From positions 1,116,001 to 1,180,000 of the forward strand of contig NC_012669.1 of NCBI RefSeq assembly GCF_000023105.1: a stretch of DNA of 64,000 nucleotides. Direction: 5' to 3'. The stretch's first letter is position 1. Each line of letters begins with the position of its first letter. The notes beneath the pieces were generated by a model. The model worked only from the letters and a program-made list of their open reading frames with translations. It was not told where the DNA came from and did not search any database. Source of the stretch: Beutenbergia cavernae DSM 12333 (GTDB lineage: Bacteria; Actinomycetota; Actinomycetes; Actinomycetales; Beutenbergiaceae). The translations under genes and the position numbers were made by a program. Of the stretch, positions 51,464-59,508 are shown piece after piece.

Positions 51464-52309
51464 TCAGCCGCAGTCCGCGGCTCCCGCCGAGCGCGCGAGT
51501 CCGAGCGCCGCCTCGATCAGAGCCTGCCCCTGCGCGAGGTCGGCGTCGTTGTGGTCGGCGCCCGGCACCACGCTCACGGTGACGTCGAGCCCGGCCGAGC
51601 CCGCGACGTCGGCCACCTCCCGTGACTGGGCCGGCGGCACGATGTGGTCGGCGTCGCCGTAGACGACCGCCAGCGGTGCGTCGACGCGGACGACGGCGCC
51701 CCGCACGTCGAACCGGTCGCGCAGCAGCCAGCCGACGGGCACGCCGTAGGCCGCCCTCCCGGCGTCGGCGAGCGACGTGAACGGGGAGCGCAGCAGCAGA
51801 CCGTCGGGGGGCTCGCCGGCCGCGAGATCGGTGGCGACGGCGGCGCCGAGACTCTCGCCGACGTACAGGAGGCTGCCGGTGGTGCCGTCGCGCAGGTGGG
51901 CGAGCGCGGCCCGCGCGTCGCGCCGCAGCCCGGACTCGGACGGCGAGCCGGGGTTGCCGCCGTAGCCGCGGTACTCCACGAGCAGCACGCCCATCCCGCG
52001 CTCTGCGAGCGCGCGCACGAGGCCGGCGCGGTCGGCCCGGTTCCCGCCGTTGCCGGGCAGCACGAGCGCCGTGACCCCGCAGGCCGGGTCGGCCGGCACC
52101 TCCCACGCGGTGAGCTCGAGCCCGTCGGACGTGTGCAGGAGGACGTCACGAGCGCCGTCGACGACGTCGGACGACGCCGGCGGCGGCGTCGTCCGGTCGG
52201 GCAGGAAGACGAGCGACCGCTGGAAGACCCAGGCCGCGCCGATCGCCAGGGCGAGGACGCCGACCACCACCGCGACCGCCGTCGTCATCCCTCGCCGCCT
52301 GCGACCCAC
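51464..52309 (-). CDS. Membrane-anchored alpha/beta hydrolase
   Basis: 281 residues. An N-terminal membrane helix (about 10-28) follows a short basic tail. The hydrolase core has LVLPGNGGNRADRAGL, the nucleophile elbow YVGESLGAAVA (Ser), a probable acid in VVYGDADHIVPP and the His in VVPGADHND. It resembles FrsA/BEM46-like hydrolases. GTG 52309 is used; ATG 52288 would shorten the basic tail but keep the helix. Substrate unknown. Confidence 0.87.
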   Translation of the reverse strand: MGRRRRGMTTAVAVVVGVLALAIGAAWVFQRSLVFLPDRTTPPPASSDVVDGARDVLLHTSDGLELTAWEVPADPACGVTALVLPGNGGNRADRAGLVRALAERGMGVLLVEYRGYGGNPGSPSESGLRRDARAALAHLRDGTTGSLLYVGESLGAAVATDLAAGEPPDGLLLRSPFTSLADAGRAAYGVPVGWLLRDRFDVRGAVVRVDAPLAVVYGDADHIVPPAQSREVADVAGSAGLDVTVSVVPGADHNDADLAQGQALIEAALGLARSAGAADCG

Positions 52310-52345
52310 ACCTCAGCGTGCGGCGTGGCCGCCGCGCTCACAACC

Positions 52346-52759
52346 TCAGCCCGGACCGCCCTCGACCGGCTCGGCCACGATCTCCACCTCGAACCCGCCG
52401 TCGTTCTCGAGGTAGCAGGCGTAGTGGTCGGGCCCGCCCGCGTACGGGTAGCGGTCGGTGAACAGGAGGCGCCACCCGTGGTTCGGAGCCTCGCGGCAGA
52501 GCGCGTCGACCTCGGCGCGGGTGCCGCCCCAGAACGCGAGGTGGTTGAGGCCCGGGAGCTGCCGGTCGTGGACGCCGGGGCGCCGGTCGGGTCCGGCCTC
52601 GACCACCACGTAGGCGTCGCCGAGCCGCCAGCTGGCGCCGTCGGCCCACGTGTCGTAGGCGCTGTATCCGAGGCGTCCCAGCAGCCACCCCCACGATGCC
52701 GTGGCCTCCGGGAGGTCCTCCACCCATAGCTCCACGTGGTGGATCGCCCCTGTGCGCAC
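52346..52759 (-). CDS. VOC (glyoxalase/dioxygenase) family protein
   Basis: 137 residues in two beta-alpha-beta-beta-beta modules: IHHVELWVEDLPEATASWGW and LPGLNHLAFWGGTRAEVDALC, ending FEVEIVAEP. The His in HHVEL and HLAFW and the Glu in FEVEIV fit the usual metal triad. CACAAT on the minus strand ends 7 bases before GTG 52759, suggesting a leaderless mRNA. The reaction cannot be told. Confidence 0.88.
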   Translation of the reverse strand: MRTGAIHHVELWVEDLPEATASWGWLLGRLGYSAYDTWADGASWRLGDAYVVVEAGPDRRPGVHDRQLPGLNHLAFWGGTRAEVDALCREAPNHGWRLLFTDRYPYAGGPDHYACYLENDGGFEVEIVAEPVEGGPG

Positions 52760-52946
52760 GCCGCTGATTGTGGCAGCGAGGCGGGAAACGCGCGACACGC
52801 CGACCCTCCGGTGGTGCGATCCGCGCACTACTCCGCATGGCGCGCTAGTGTGCGTGACGAGACGGAGTGCCGCAGGGGGCACGCCGTCCAGCGGTCGGGT
52901 GGGAGCGGGGAGGGTCCTCTTCCACCCGACCGGACACCGGCAGATC

Positions 52947-52992
52947 GAGCGAGGACTCCGGAGCGAGGGACGAGCGGAGCATCGCGACCGAG
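52947..52992 (+). repeat. Diverged single copy of the 57-bp repeat element
   Basis: GAGCGAGGACTCCG followed by a GAGCGAGGGACGAGC core and ATCGCGACCGAGG matches the units at 32798-32968, with short deletions. Here it lies between genes, just before the PadR gene. Confidence 0.75.
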
Positions 52993-53015
52993 GACATCGC
53001 ACGGGAAGGACGCGC

Positions 53016-53345
53016 ATGGACACCACCCAGCTGCTGAAAGGGGTGCTCGACCTGGCCGTGCTGGCCGTGGTCGAGCGGGAGGACTCGTACGGGTACGACG
53101 TCGTGCGTCGGCTCCGGTCGGCGGGCCTCGCCGAGGTGGGGGACGCCTCGGTGTACGGCACGCTCCGGCGTCTGTACGCCGCCGGGGCGCTCACGAGCTA
53201 CGTGGTGCCGTCCGACTCCGGGCCGCACCGCAAGTACTACGGCGTGACGGCGCAGGGCCGTGCCGCCCTCGACGCGCAGACCAAGCAGTGGCACGAGTTC
53301 GCCGTGACGATGACCGACCTTCTCGACCTGGCGGAGGCCTCCTGA
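53016..53345 (+). CDS. PadR-family transcriptional regulator
   Basis: 109 residues. The winged helix is typical: LLKGVLDLAVLAVVEREDSYGYDVVRRL and DASVYGTLRRLYAAGALTSYVV, then KYYGVTAQGRAAL with a C-terminal dimer helix. GGAAGGA precedes the ATG. Its stop overlaps the next ATG (TGATG). It probably represses its own operon with the HAAS-type membrane protein. Confidence 0.93.
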   Translation: MDTTQLLKGVLDLAVLAVVEREDSYGYDVVRRLRSAGLAEVGDASVYGTLRRLYAAGALTSYVVPSDSGPHRKYYGVTAQGRAALDAQTKQWHEFAVTMTDLLDLAEAS

Positions 53346-54562
53346 TGTCCACGATCGCTCGCCTCGACGGCGTCGCCGCGTACGCCGCGGCCGTCCGTGA
53401 CCACCTCCGCGCGCTCGACGCGGAGACGCTCGACGACCTCACCGGCGGACTCGAGGCCGACCTCGCCGACGCCCTCGCGGACCACCTCGCCGAGGAGGGG
53501 GCCGACGCCACGGCGGTGTCCGACGCCGACATCCACGACCTGACGGCGCGATTCGGCCCCGCCGTCGCGTACGCCGAGGAGCTGCGCGCCGCGGCCGGGA
53601 TCGAGCTGCCCGACGCCGAGCCGCGCCGCTCGCGACGCCGGTTGCGTGAGGTCCTGACCGATGCGGGCCGGGGCGTGCGCGACGACGTCACCGCGTTCGC
53701 CGACCGGCACCGCTGGTTCGCCGCGACGCTCGACCTGCTCGTCGCCCTGCGGCCCGTCTGGTGGGTGGCTCGGGGCTGGGTGCTGTTCTGCCTCGCGCAG
53801 GCGACGCTGCTCGGCACCGTGACCGTGGGCGTCCCCCGACGGTTCGTCGACTGGGTCGTGTTCGTGGGCCTCGTCGTCGTGAGCACGCAGTGGGGGCGGG
53901 GGCGGTTCGCGCAGGGCCGTGCGTGGCGCAAGCTCGCGCTCGTGGCGAGCGGCGTGATCGCCGTGGCGTTCCCGTTCGTGCTCCAGAGCGCGTTCGGCAG
54001 CTCGTACGGCGGCTCCTACGAGCGGGCCTACGGGGACGGATACAACCAAGGCATGAGCGACGCCACGAACCCGGGGGCGCAGGATCCGGACGGCCCGGTC
54101 GGCGTCGTCGGTTCGGACGTGACGAACCTGTTCGTGTACGGCCCGGACGGCGAGCCGGTCGACGGCGCGCAGATCGTCGACCAGGACGGACGGCCGCTTG
54201 TCCTCATGGACCCGATCTTCGGCGGACCGTTCACCGAGGACCTGCTCCCGGACTACCTGCACAACGGGGTCCGTATCCCGGTCGGACTCGTCGACCCCGA
54301 CGTGCCCTTGAACGTCTTCCCGTATCGCGTGATCGACCCCGACGACGTGAGCTGGGCGCAGGACGAGCCGCGGCTCGACCCGGACGTCGCGATCGAGCCA
54401 CGCTGGCCCGCGGGGTCGCTGTTCCCGGTGCCGGGCTTCGACGTGACGGCCGAGGTCGACGGCGGCGCTCCCGCGACTGACGACGGCGGCGCTCCCGTGG
54501 ACGAGGGCGGCGCTCCGGTCGAGCCCACTCCGGGCGCCACCGAGTCCGCGGACGATCTCTGA
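53345..54562 (+). CDS. HAAS-domain membrane protein (PadR-associated)
   Basis: 405 residues. The N-terminal helical region (about 10-85) resembles HAAS/DUF1700 domains: YAAAVRDHLRALDAETLDDL, DLTARFGPAVAYAEELRA. Three to four membrane helices (about 135-220) follow, then a large hydrophilic C-terminal domain (about 245-375) with acidic residues and a GGAP(V/A)-repeat tail. Coupling to padR by a TGATG overlap is the normal genomic pattern. The C-terminal domain is not one I recognise. Confidence 0.78.
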   Translation: MSTIARLDGVAAYAAAVRDHLRALDAETLDDLTGGLEADLADALADHLAEEGADATAVSDADIHDLTARFGPAVAYAEELRAAAGIELPDAEPRRSRRRLREVLTDAGRGVRDDVTAFADRHRWFAATLDLLVALRPVWWVARGWVLFCLAQATLLGTVTVGVPRRFVDWVVFVGLVVVSTQWGRGRFAQGRAWRKLALVASGVIAVAFPFVLQSAFGSSYGGSYERAYGDGYNQGMSDATNPGAQDPDGPVGVVGSDVTNLFVYGPDGEPVDGAQIVDQDGRPLVLMDPIFGGPFTEDLLPDYLHNGVRIPVGLVDPDVPLNVFPYRVIDPDDVSWAQDEPRLDPDVAIEPRWPAGSLFPVPGFDVTAEVDGGAPATDDGGAPVDEGGAPVEPTPGATESADDL

Positions 54563-54574
54563 CGCCGCCCCTGC

Positions 54575-54648
54575 CGCCGAGTCAGACCCCAGCGGTCGAG
54601 TCAGACCCTCGCGAGGGTCTGACTCGACCGCTGGGGTCTGACTCGGCG
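54575..54648. repeat. 74-bp perfect loopless palindrome
   Basis: Each arm is 37 bp and the centre is between 54611 and 54612 with no spacer. Within each arm GAGTCAGACCC occurs twice, 19 bp apart, so the motif appears four times in all. It lies between co-directional genes and could act as a terminator when transcribed, but its perfection and internal repeats are unusual for one. Confidence 0.95.
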
Positions 54649-54676
54649 AGCCGGGAGGCCCGGATACGGTGACGTG

Positions 54677-55177
54677 GTGAGCGACGCACCCGAGGAGCAG
54701 CGACCCGAGTCACCCGGCGAGGCCCGCGCCCGCGCGGCGATCGAGGCGAGCGGCGTCGAGCACGTGATCGTCCGGCACGGCCCGGCCCGCTCCCTGGCGG
54801 AGGCGGCAGCCGCCCGGGGTGTCGCGCCGTCGTCGCTCATCAAGACGATGGTCGTGCGGCGCGGCGAGGGCGACTACCTCTTCGTGCTCGTGCCCGGCGA
54901 CCGCACGATCTCCTGGCCCAAGCTGCGCGCCCTGCTCGGCGTGAGTCGCCTCTCGATGCCGGATGCCGCCACGGCCCTCGACGTCACGGGCTTCGAGCGC
55001 GGCACCATCACGCCGTTCGGCGCGACGCACGCGTGGCCGGTCGTGGCGGACGAACGCGTGCACGGCGTGGTGTCCATCGGCGCCGGCGGGCACGGCGTCG
55101 GCATCCGCCTGGACGGTGCCGCGCTGACGACGGCGCTCGCCGCGCAGGTCGCGGACGTCACCGAGCCCGAGGCGTAG
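54677..55177 (+). CDS. YbaK/EbsC-type aminoacyl-tRNA deacylase
   Basis: 166 residues. The YbaK fold is seen in LAEAAAARGVAPSSLIKTMVVR (the conserved Lys), YLFVLVPGDRTISWPKLRAL, GTITPFGATHAWPVVAD and VSIGAGGHGVGIRLDGA. It clears mischarged tRNAs such as Cys-tRNA-Pro. TACGGT (54665-54670) ends 6 bases before GTG 54677, favouring this GTG over 54674 and a leaderless mRNA. Confidence 0.92.
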   Translation: MSDAPEEQRPESPGEARARAAIEASGVEHVIVRHGPARSLAEAAAARGVAPSSLIKTMVVRRGEGDYLFVLVPGDRTISWPKLRALLGVSRLSMPDAATALDVTGFERGTITPFGATHAWPVVADERVHGVVSIGAGGHGVGIRLDGAALTTALAAQVADVTEPEA

Positions 55178-55183
55178 GTCCGG

Positions 55184-56068
55184 GTGGACGGCACGTCGTC
55201 GTCGGCCCGGAGCCTGCCGCACCCGGTCACCGGCGCGGTGTTCGCGTCGCCGGTCCCGCCGGGCGCCGGTTGGCCGGACGACGTCGCGACGGCGCGCACC
55301 CCCCGCGCGCGGGACGCGGCCGCCGTCGAGCGCCTCGCCGCGACCTCCCGCACGCTGACGCAGCTCGACGCGCGCTCCAGCGTGTGCCGCGCCTGCCCGC
55401 GACTCGTCGCGTGGCGGGAGGACGTCGCGCACACGAAGCGGCGCGCGTTCGCCGCCGAGCCGTACTGGGGTCGGCCCGCACCTGGGCTCGGGGACCCCGC
55501 CGCACACCTCGTGATCGTCGGCCTCGCCCCGGCGGCGCACGGCGCCAACCGCACCGGCCGCCTGTTCACGGGCGACCGCTCCGGCGACTGGATCGTCGCC
55601 GCCCTGCACCGGGCCGGATACGCCAACCAGCCCACCACCGAGGCCGCCGGCGACGGACTCGAGCTGCGCGGTGCGCGGATCGTGGCAGCCGTGCGCTGCG
55701 CCCCGCCGGACAACGCCCCGACCCCGGACGAGCGCGCGACGTGCGCCGGCTGGCTGCGTCGCGAGCTCCAGCTCCTCGCGCCCACGACGACGGCGCTCCT
55801 CGCCCTCGGGCAGGTGGCGTGGCAGGCCACGTTCGCCGCCCTCAAGGACCTCGGCTGGTCGGTGCCGAGGCCGCGCCCGGCGTTCGGGCACGGCGCCCGC
55901 GCGTCGGTGCGGGCGCCGGACGGGCGCGAGGTGCTCGTCGTCGCGAGCTACCACGTGTCGCAGCAGAACACGTTCACGGGGCGGCTCACGGAGGCCATGC
56001 TCGACGACGTCCTCGCTGTGTGCAGAGCCACAGGCCCCGGCTGGGCCGACGCCGAAACCCGGTCCTAG
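55184..56068 (+). CDS. Uracil-DNA glycosylase, family 5 (UdgB)
   Basis: 294 residues. Iron-sulphur UDG: CRACPRLVAWRE holds two cluster cysteines, RCAPPDNAPTPDERATCAGW the others. The catalytic-type motif is GLAPAAHGANRTGRLFTGD and the second substrate loop is ASYHVSQQNTFTGRL. It removes uracil and hypoxanthine from DNA. The GTG start is 6 bases after the deacylase stop, so the two are probably co-transcribed. Confidence 0.93.
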   Translation: MDGTSSSARSLPHPVTGAVFASPVPPGAGWPDDVATARTPRARDAAAVERLAATSRTLTQLDARSSVCRACPRLVAWREDVAHTKRRAFAAEPYWGRPAPGLGDPAAHLVIVGLAPAAHGANRTGRLFTGDRSGDWIVAALHRAGYANQPTTEAAGDGLELRGARIVAAVRCAPPDNAPTPDERATCAGWLRRELQLLAPTTTALLALGQVAWQATFAALKDLGWSVPRPRPAFGHGARASVRAPDGREVLVVASYHVSQQNTFTGRLTEAMLDDVLAVCRATGPGWADAETRS

Positions 56069-56077
56069 CATGGATGC

Positions 56078-57487
56078 ATGAGCTCTTCCATCGCTCCGAC
56101 GCACGTCGCCGCCCGGCCCCGCAAGGCACCGCGCGTGCTCATCCTCGGTGGCGGGTACGTCGGCCTGTACACGGCGATGCAGCTGCGCAAGCGGATGGGC
56201 CGGCGGGACGCGGCGATCGTCGTCGTCGACCCCCGCTCCTACATGACGTACCAGCCGTTCCTCCCCGAGGCCGCGGCGGGCTCGCTCGAGCCGCGGCACG
56301 TCGTCGCCCCCCACCGCCGCGAGCTGCGCGGCACCACGGTGCTCACCGGCCGGGTCACCGCCGTCCGGCACGCCGAGAAGACGGCGCAGGTCACCCCGAT
56401 CGAGGGCGAGTCCTACTGGGTCCGCTACGACCACCTCGTGGTGGCGCTCGGCGCCGTCGCCCGCACGCTGCCGATCCCGGGCCTCGCCGACGTCGGCATC
56501 GGGTTCAAGCAGATCGAGGAAGCGATCGCGCTCCGCAACCAGGTGCTCAACAAGATGGACGTGGCGGCGTCGACCTGGGATCCCGAGGCCCGACGGCGGA
56601 TGCTCACCTTCACGTTCGTGGGCGGCGGTTTCGCGGGGATCGAGGCGCTCGCCGAGGTCGAGGACATGGCGCGGGCCGCGTGCAAGGACTTCGACTCGAT
56701 CGACCCGGAGGACCTGCGGTTCGTCCTCGTGGAGGCGTCGCCGCGCATCCTGCCCGAGCTGGGCGAGGAGCTCGGTGGGTACGCGCTCGAGCAGCTGCGC
56801 GCCCGAGGCATCGACATCAAGCTGTCCACGTTCCTCAACTCGTGCGAGGCGGGCCACGTCAAGCTCTCCACGGGTGAGGAGTTCTTCTCCGACACGATCG
56901 TCTGGACGGCCGGGGTCAAGGCCAACCCCGTGCTGCAGCAGACCGACCTGCCGCTCGACGAGGTCGGTCGCGTGCGCGCGAACGCGAACCTGCAAGTGGT
57001 CGACGCCGACGGGGTCGTCGTCGACGGCGCGTGGGCGGCGGGCGACTGCGCGGCGGTCCCGGACCTGGCGCGCGGCGAGGGTCAGTTCTGCGCCCCGACG
57101 GCGCAGCACGCCGTCCGGCAGGCGAAGCACCTCGGCGAGAACCTGGCTCTCGCGCTCCGCGGCGAGGAGCCGCTCGAGTACCGGCACGCCAACCTCGGCA
57201 CCGTGGCGACGCTCGGGCTCGGCAAGGGGGTCGCCCAGATCATGGGCGTGAAGTTCCGTGGCCCGGTGGCGTGGTTCTTCCACCGGACCTACCACATGTG
57301 GGCGATGCCGACCTTCAACCGAAAGGTGCGCATCGTCCTGGACTGGACCACCGCGCTGCTCTTCCACCGCGAGCTCGTGGCGCTCGGGTCGCTGCAGTCG
57401 CCGCGGGCGGAGTTCATCGCCGCGTCGGCACCGCCCCGGCCGCACGAGGCTCTGCCCACGCCGCCGCAGGCACGCGCGACGCGCTGA
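56078..57487 (+). CDS. ndh: Type II NADH dehydrogenase (NDH-2)
   Basis: 469 residues. Two dinucleotide sites: FAD loop RVLILGGGYVGLYTA at the N-terminus and NADH loop FTFVGGGFAGIEALAEVE (about 175-192). The quinone-site block AAGDCAAVPDL ... CAPTAQHAVRQAKHLGENLA and amphipathic C-terminus (FFHRTYHMWAMPTFNRKVR) fit a peripheral membrane enzyme feeding the respiratory chain. TAGCAT (56066-56071) ends 6 bases before the ATG, so it is probably leaderless. Confidence 0.95.
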   Translation: MSSSIAPTHVAARPRKAPRVLILGGGYVGLYTAMQLRKRMGRRDAAIVVVDPRSYMTYQPFLPEAAAGSLEPRHVVAPHRRELRGTTVLTGRVTAVRHAEKTAQVTPIEGESYWVRYDHLVVALGAVARTLPIPGLADVGIGFKQIEEAIALRNQVLNKMDVAASTWDPEARRRMLTFTFVGGGFAGIEALAEVEDMARAACKDFDSIDPEDLRFVLVEASPRILPELGEELGGYALEQLRARGIDIKLSTFLNSCEAGHVKLSTGEEFFSDTIVWTAGVKANPVLQQTDLPLDEVGRVRANANLQVVDADGVVVDGAWAAGDCAAVPDLARGEGQFCAPTAQHAVRQAKHLGENLALALRGEEPLEYRHANLGTVATLGLGKGVAQIMGVKFRGPVAWFFHRTYHMWAMPTFNRKVRIVLDWTTALLFHRELVALGSLQSPRAEFIAASAPPRPHEALPTPPQARATR

Positions 57488-57496
57488 GGTCCGCGC

Positions 57497-58363
57497 TCAG
57501 CCGGCCGCCGGCGCACGGCCTCCGACGGCGCGCACGAGGTCGCCGATCTCGGGAACGTCGGGCGTCTCGGCGACGACGGCGAACGTCTCGCCCGCACGCC
57601 CGTATAGCCCCGCGCGGGGCGGGATCCCCGGCTCGCGGTGGTGGTCGATGACGAGGAGATGGCCGCCGTCGACGAGGGAGGCGTGCAGGGCCTCGAGGGC
57701 GCGGCGGATGTCGTCGTCGCCGAAGTACAGGCGCCGGAGCAGGTTGGCCACCCGGACGACGTCGACGGGTGGGGCGAGCGGCGCGAACACGTCGTGCTGG
57801 CGGTACGTCACGCGCGGGTCGCCGGCGACGACGGCGAGCGTCTCCGGGTTCAGGAGCGTCACCGTGCGTCGCGGCGCACGGCGCGCTCGCCGGATGACCG
57901 GCCCGTACAGGGCGCGGACCGCCCGGGACTGGCCCGGCCACGCGAGCAGGCGCCGCCCGACGACGAGCACGCACTCGCCGTCGTCGTCGGTGAAGACGAT
58001 GTGCCGCCGCGTGCGCGCCCACCGGAGCTCGAGGTAGCGGTCGGTGATGGTGAAGGAGGCGAACTCGCCCGCGCGCTCGATGAGGTCGACGGACGTCGAG
58101 CCGTCCGACGCCCCCACGTCCACCAGGTGCGCTCCGGTCGTGTCGACGTGCTCGAGCAGCATCGCGTCCGCGAACGCGTGACGGTCGTCGCGCGTGATCT
58201 TGTACGTGCCGCCCACGTGGATCGCGTCCATCGCCCGCCGGAAGCTCGCGGCGTCGCAGTCCGGGCGGACGATCACGCTCGGGTCGTGCCAGAAAAACCG
58301 GTCCGCACGTCGCTCGAGCCACGCCGGCCAGGCACCCCGCAGGGGACGGATCGGTGCTCTCAT
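57497..58363 (-). CDS. Class I SAM-dependent methyltransferase-like protein
   Basis: 288 residues. The SAM-binding motif I is HLVDVGASDGSTSVDLIE (about 80-97); later VTYRQHDVFAP and LVDGGHLLVIDHH fit motifs II-III. The N-terminus (WPAWLERRADRFFWHDPS) is aromatic. ATG 58363 is 6 bases after GACGAT (58375-58370), so leaderless. Its promoter carries the same paired TCACCC boxes as the surface-polymer genes, which suggests a link to envelope metabolism. Substrate unknown. Confidence 0.85.
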   Translation of the reverse strand: MRAPIRPLRGAWPAWLERRADRFFWHDPSVIVRPDCDAASFRRAMDAIHVGGTYKITRDDRHAFADAMLLEHVDTTGAHLVDVGASDGSTSVDLIERAGEFASFTITDRYLELRWARTRRHIVFTDDDGECVLVVGRRLLAWPGQSRAVRALYGPVIRRARRAPRRTVTLLNPETLAVVAGDPRVTYRQHDVFAPLAPPVDVVRVANLLRRLYFGDDDIRRALEALHASLVDGGHLLVIDHHREPGIPPRAGLYGRAGETFAVVAETPDVPEIGDLVRAVGGRAPAAG

Positions 58364-58369
58364 CTCAGC

Positions 58370-58435
58370 ATCGTCGCGTGATGCCACCGAGGCGGCGACC
58401 GCCCCGAGGGTGAACTTGGGCGGCCGCGGGGGTGA
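58370..58435 (-). promoter_or_regulatory. Tandem TCACCC-box promoter of the methyltransferase
   Basis: On the minus strand TCACCC begins at 58435 and 58413 (22 bp apart). GACGAT at 58375-58370 is the likely -10, 60 bp from the first box. The TSS would be at the ATG itself. Confidence 0.55.
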
Positions 58436-58456
58436 GCGCGGCCGTAGGCTCGCTGT

Positions 58457-58530
58457 GCCCCCGTAGCCCAATCGGCAGAGGCAGCCGACTTAAACTCGGC
58501 GCAGTGCGGGTTCGAGTCCCGCCGGGGGCA
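58457..58530 (+). tRNA. tRNA-Leu (anticodon UAA) with a short variable loop
   Basis: The cloverleaf closes well: acceptor GCCCCCG (58457-58463) with CGGGGGC (58523-58529), discriminator A58530; anticodon stem GCCGA/TCGGC around CTTAAAC; T-arm GCGGG-TTCGAGT-CCCGC. The anticodon TAA reads UUA. The variable region is only five bases (GCAGT, 58501-58505), whereas bacterial leucine tRNAs normally have a long class II arm. CC follows the discriminator, but no A. Confidence 0.9.
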
Positions 58531-58723
58531 CCTCTCGTCGTCGTGCGGTCCGCACCCGGGCGCCTCCCTGCCGCGCCGCACCAGCGCTGAGGCTGTCGCC
58601 GCCGCAGCCCTGTCGGGACCACCGCCGCTGCCCTCAAGGAGCGCCGCGGCCGCCCTCATGGGACCGCCGCCACCGGCGCTGACGTGCAGCAACGCGCGCA
58701 CCACAGCTGCCTCGACGAGGTAC
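58531..58723. other. Intergenic stretch without a gene
   Basis: GC-rich spacer between the tRNA and the padR promoter. It has loosely repeated GCCGCCGC/GGACC(A/G)CCGCC blocks near 58590-58680, but I see no conserved reading frame or clear RNA structure. Confidence 0.5.
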
Positions 58724-58778
58724 TTGCGCGTCAGCTACTCAGTGCTACTATCTACCGGTAGCTAGCACTGCTGAGTAG
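58724..58778 (+). promoter_or_regulatory. Promoter and nested-palindrome operator of the PadR operon
   Basis: -35 TTGCGC (58724-58729) and -10 TACTAT (58746-58751) are 16 bp apart. Three nested inverted repeats cover the -10 and start: CTACTC/GAGTAG (58735, 58773), AGTGCTA/TAGCACT (58741, 58763) and the central CTACCGGTAG (58752-58761). This is a likely autorepression site for the PadR protein encoded just downstream. Confidence 0.72.
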
Positions 58779-58795
58779 AGGGGAGGTGGAGTCCG

Positions 58796-59146
58796 ATGGG
58801 CAAGCAGCTGACGGAGATGCTCAAGGGCACGCTCGAGGGCATCGTCCTCGCGATCCTGTCCGTGCGGTCTGCGTACGGGTACGAGATCACGGCGTGGTTG
58901 CGGGAGCAGGGATTCTCCGACATCGCGGAAGGCACCGTGTACGCGCTGCTCGTGCGGATCGAGCAGAAGGGCTTCGTCGACGTGGAGAAAGTTCCCTCCG
59001 AGAAGGGACCCCCGCGCAAGGTGTACGCGCTCAACGCGCAGGGGCGGGAGCAGCTCGCCGAGTTCTGGAGCACGTGGAGCTTCCTCGCCCAGCGCCTGGA
59101 GCAGCTTCACGACACCGAGACCAGCCAGCAAGGAGACAACCGATGA
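58796..59146 (+). CDS. PadR-family transcriptional regulator
   Basis: 116 residues. Winged helix MLKGTLEGIVLAILSVRSAYGYEITAWL and EGTVYALLVRIEQKGFVDVEK, then KVYALNAQGREQLAEF and a dimerisation helix. GGGGAGGTGG precedes the ATG. It is the first gene of a four-gene overlapping operon with DUF1048 and a DrrAB-type ABC exporter, the layout of the LadR/LmrR-like efflux systems. An inducing drug or envelope signal would relieve repression. Confidence 0.95.
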   Translation: MGKQLTEMLKGTLEGIVLAILSVRSAYGYEITAWLREQGFSDIAEGTVYALLVRIEQKGFVDVEKVPSEKGPPRKVYALNAQGREQLAEFWSTWSFLAQRLEQLHDTETSQQGDNR

Positions 59147-59508
59147 CGAAGTGGTACGAGACCCTCACGGGGTCGCTCGAGCAGAAGAGGCAGTACAAGC
59201 AGGCCAAGGCGCGCATGGACGGCCTCCCGGCGCCGTACGCCGCCGCCGCCAACGCCGTCCAGCGGTACCTCATGTACTCGGGCGACGTCACCGACGGCGA
59301 CACCACCGTGCAGATGATCGTCGACCTGGCAGATCTGTGGGAGCGCGCCGCGCTGGACGGAACACCTGTCCGCGCGATCGTCGGCGACGACCCGGTCGAG
59401 TTCACCGAGACGTTCGCCCGGGCCTACGACGCCAAGCGGTGGATCGACAAGGAACGCGCTCGCCTGAACAAGGCGATCGACGACGCAGAACGAGAGGAGC
59501 AGAAGTGA
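59143..59508 (+). CDS. DUF1048 family protein
   Basis: 121 residues, all helical: TKWYETLTGSLEQKRQYKQAKARMDGLP, then LMYSGDVTDGDTTVQMIVDLADLWE and AYDAKRWIDKERARLNKAI. DUF1048 proteins regularly lie between PadR and an ABC exporter; their role is unknown. ATG overlaps the padR stop (ATGA) and its own stop overlaps the next GTG. Confidence 0.9.
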   Translation: MTKWYETLTGSLEQKRQYKQAKARMDGLPAPYAAAANAVQRYLMYSGDVTDGDTTVQMIVDLADLWERAALDGTPVRAIVGDDPVEFTETFARAYDAKRWIDKERARLNKAIDDAEREEQK

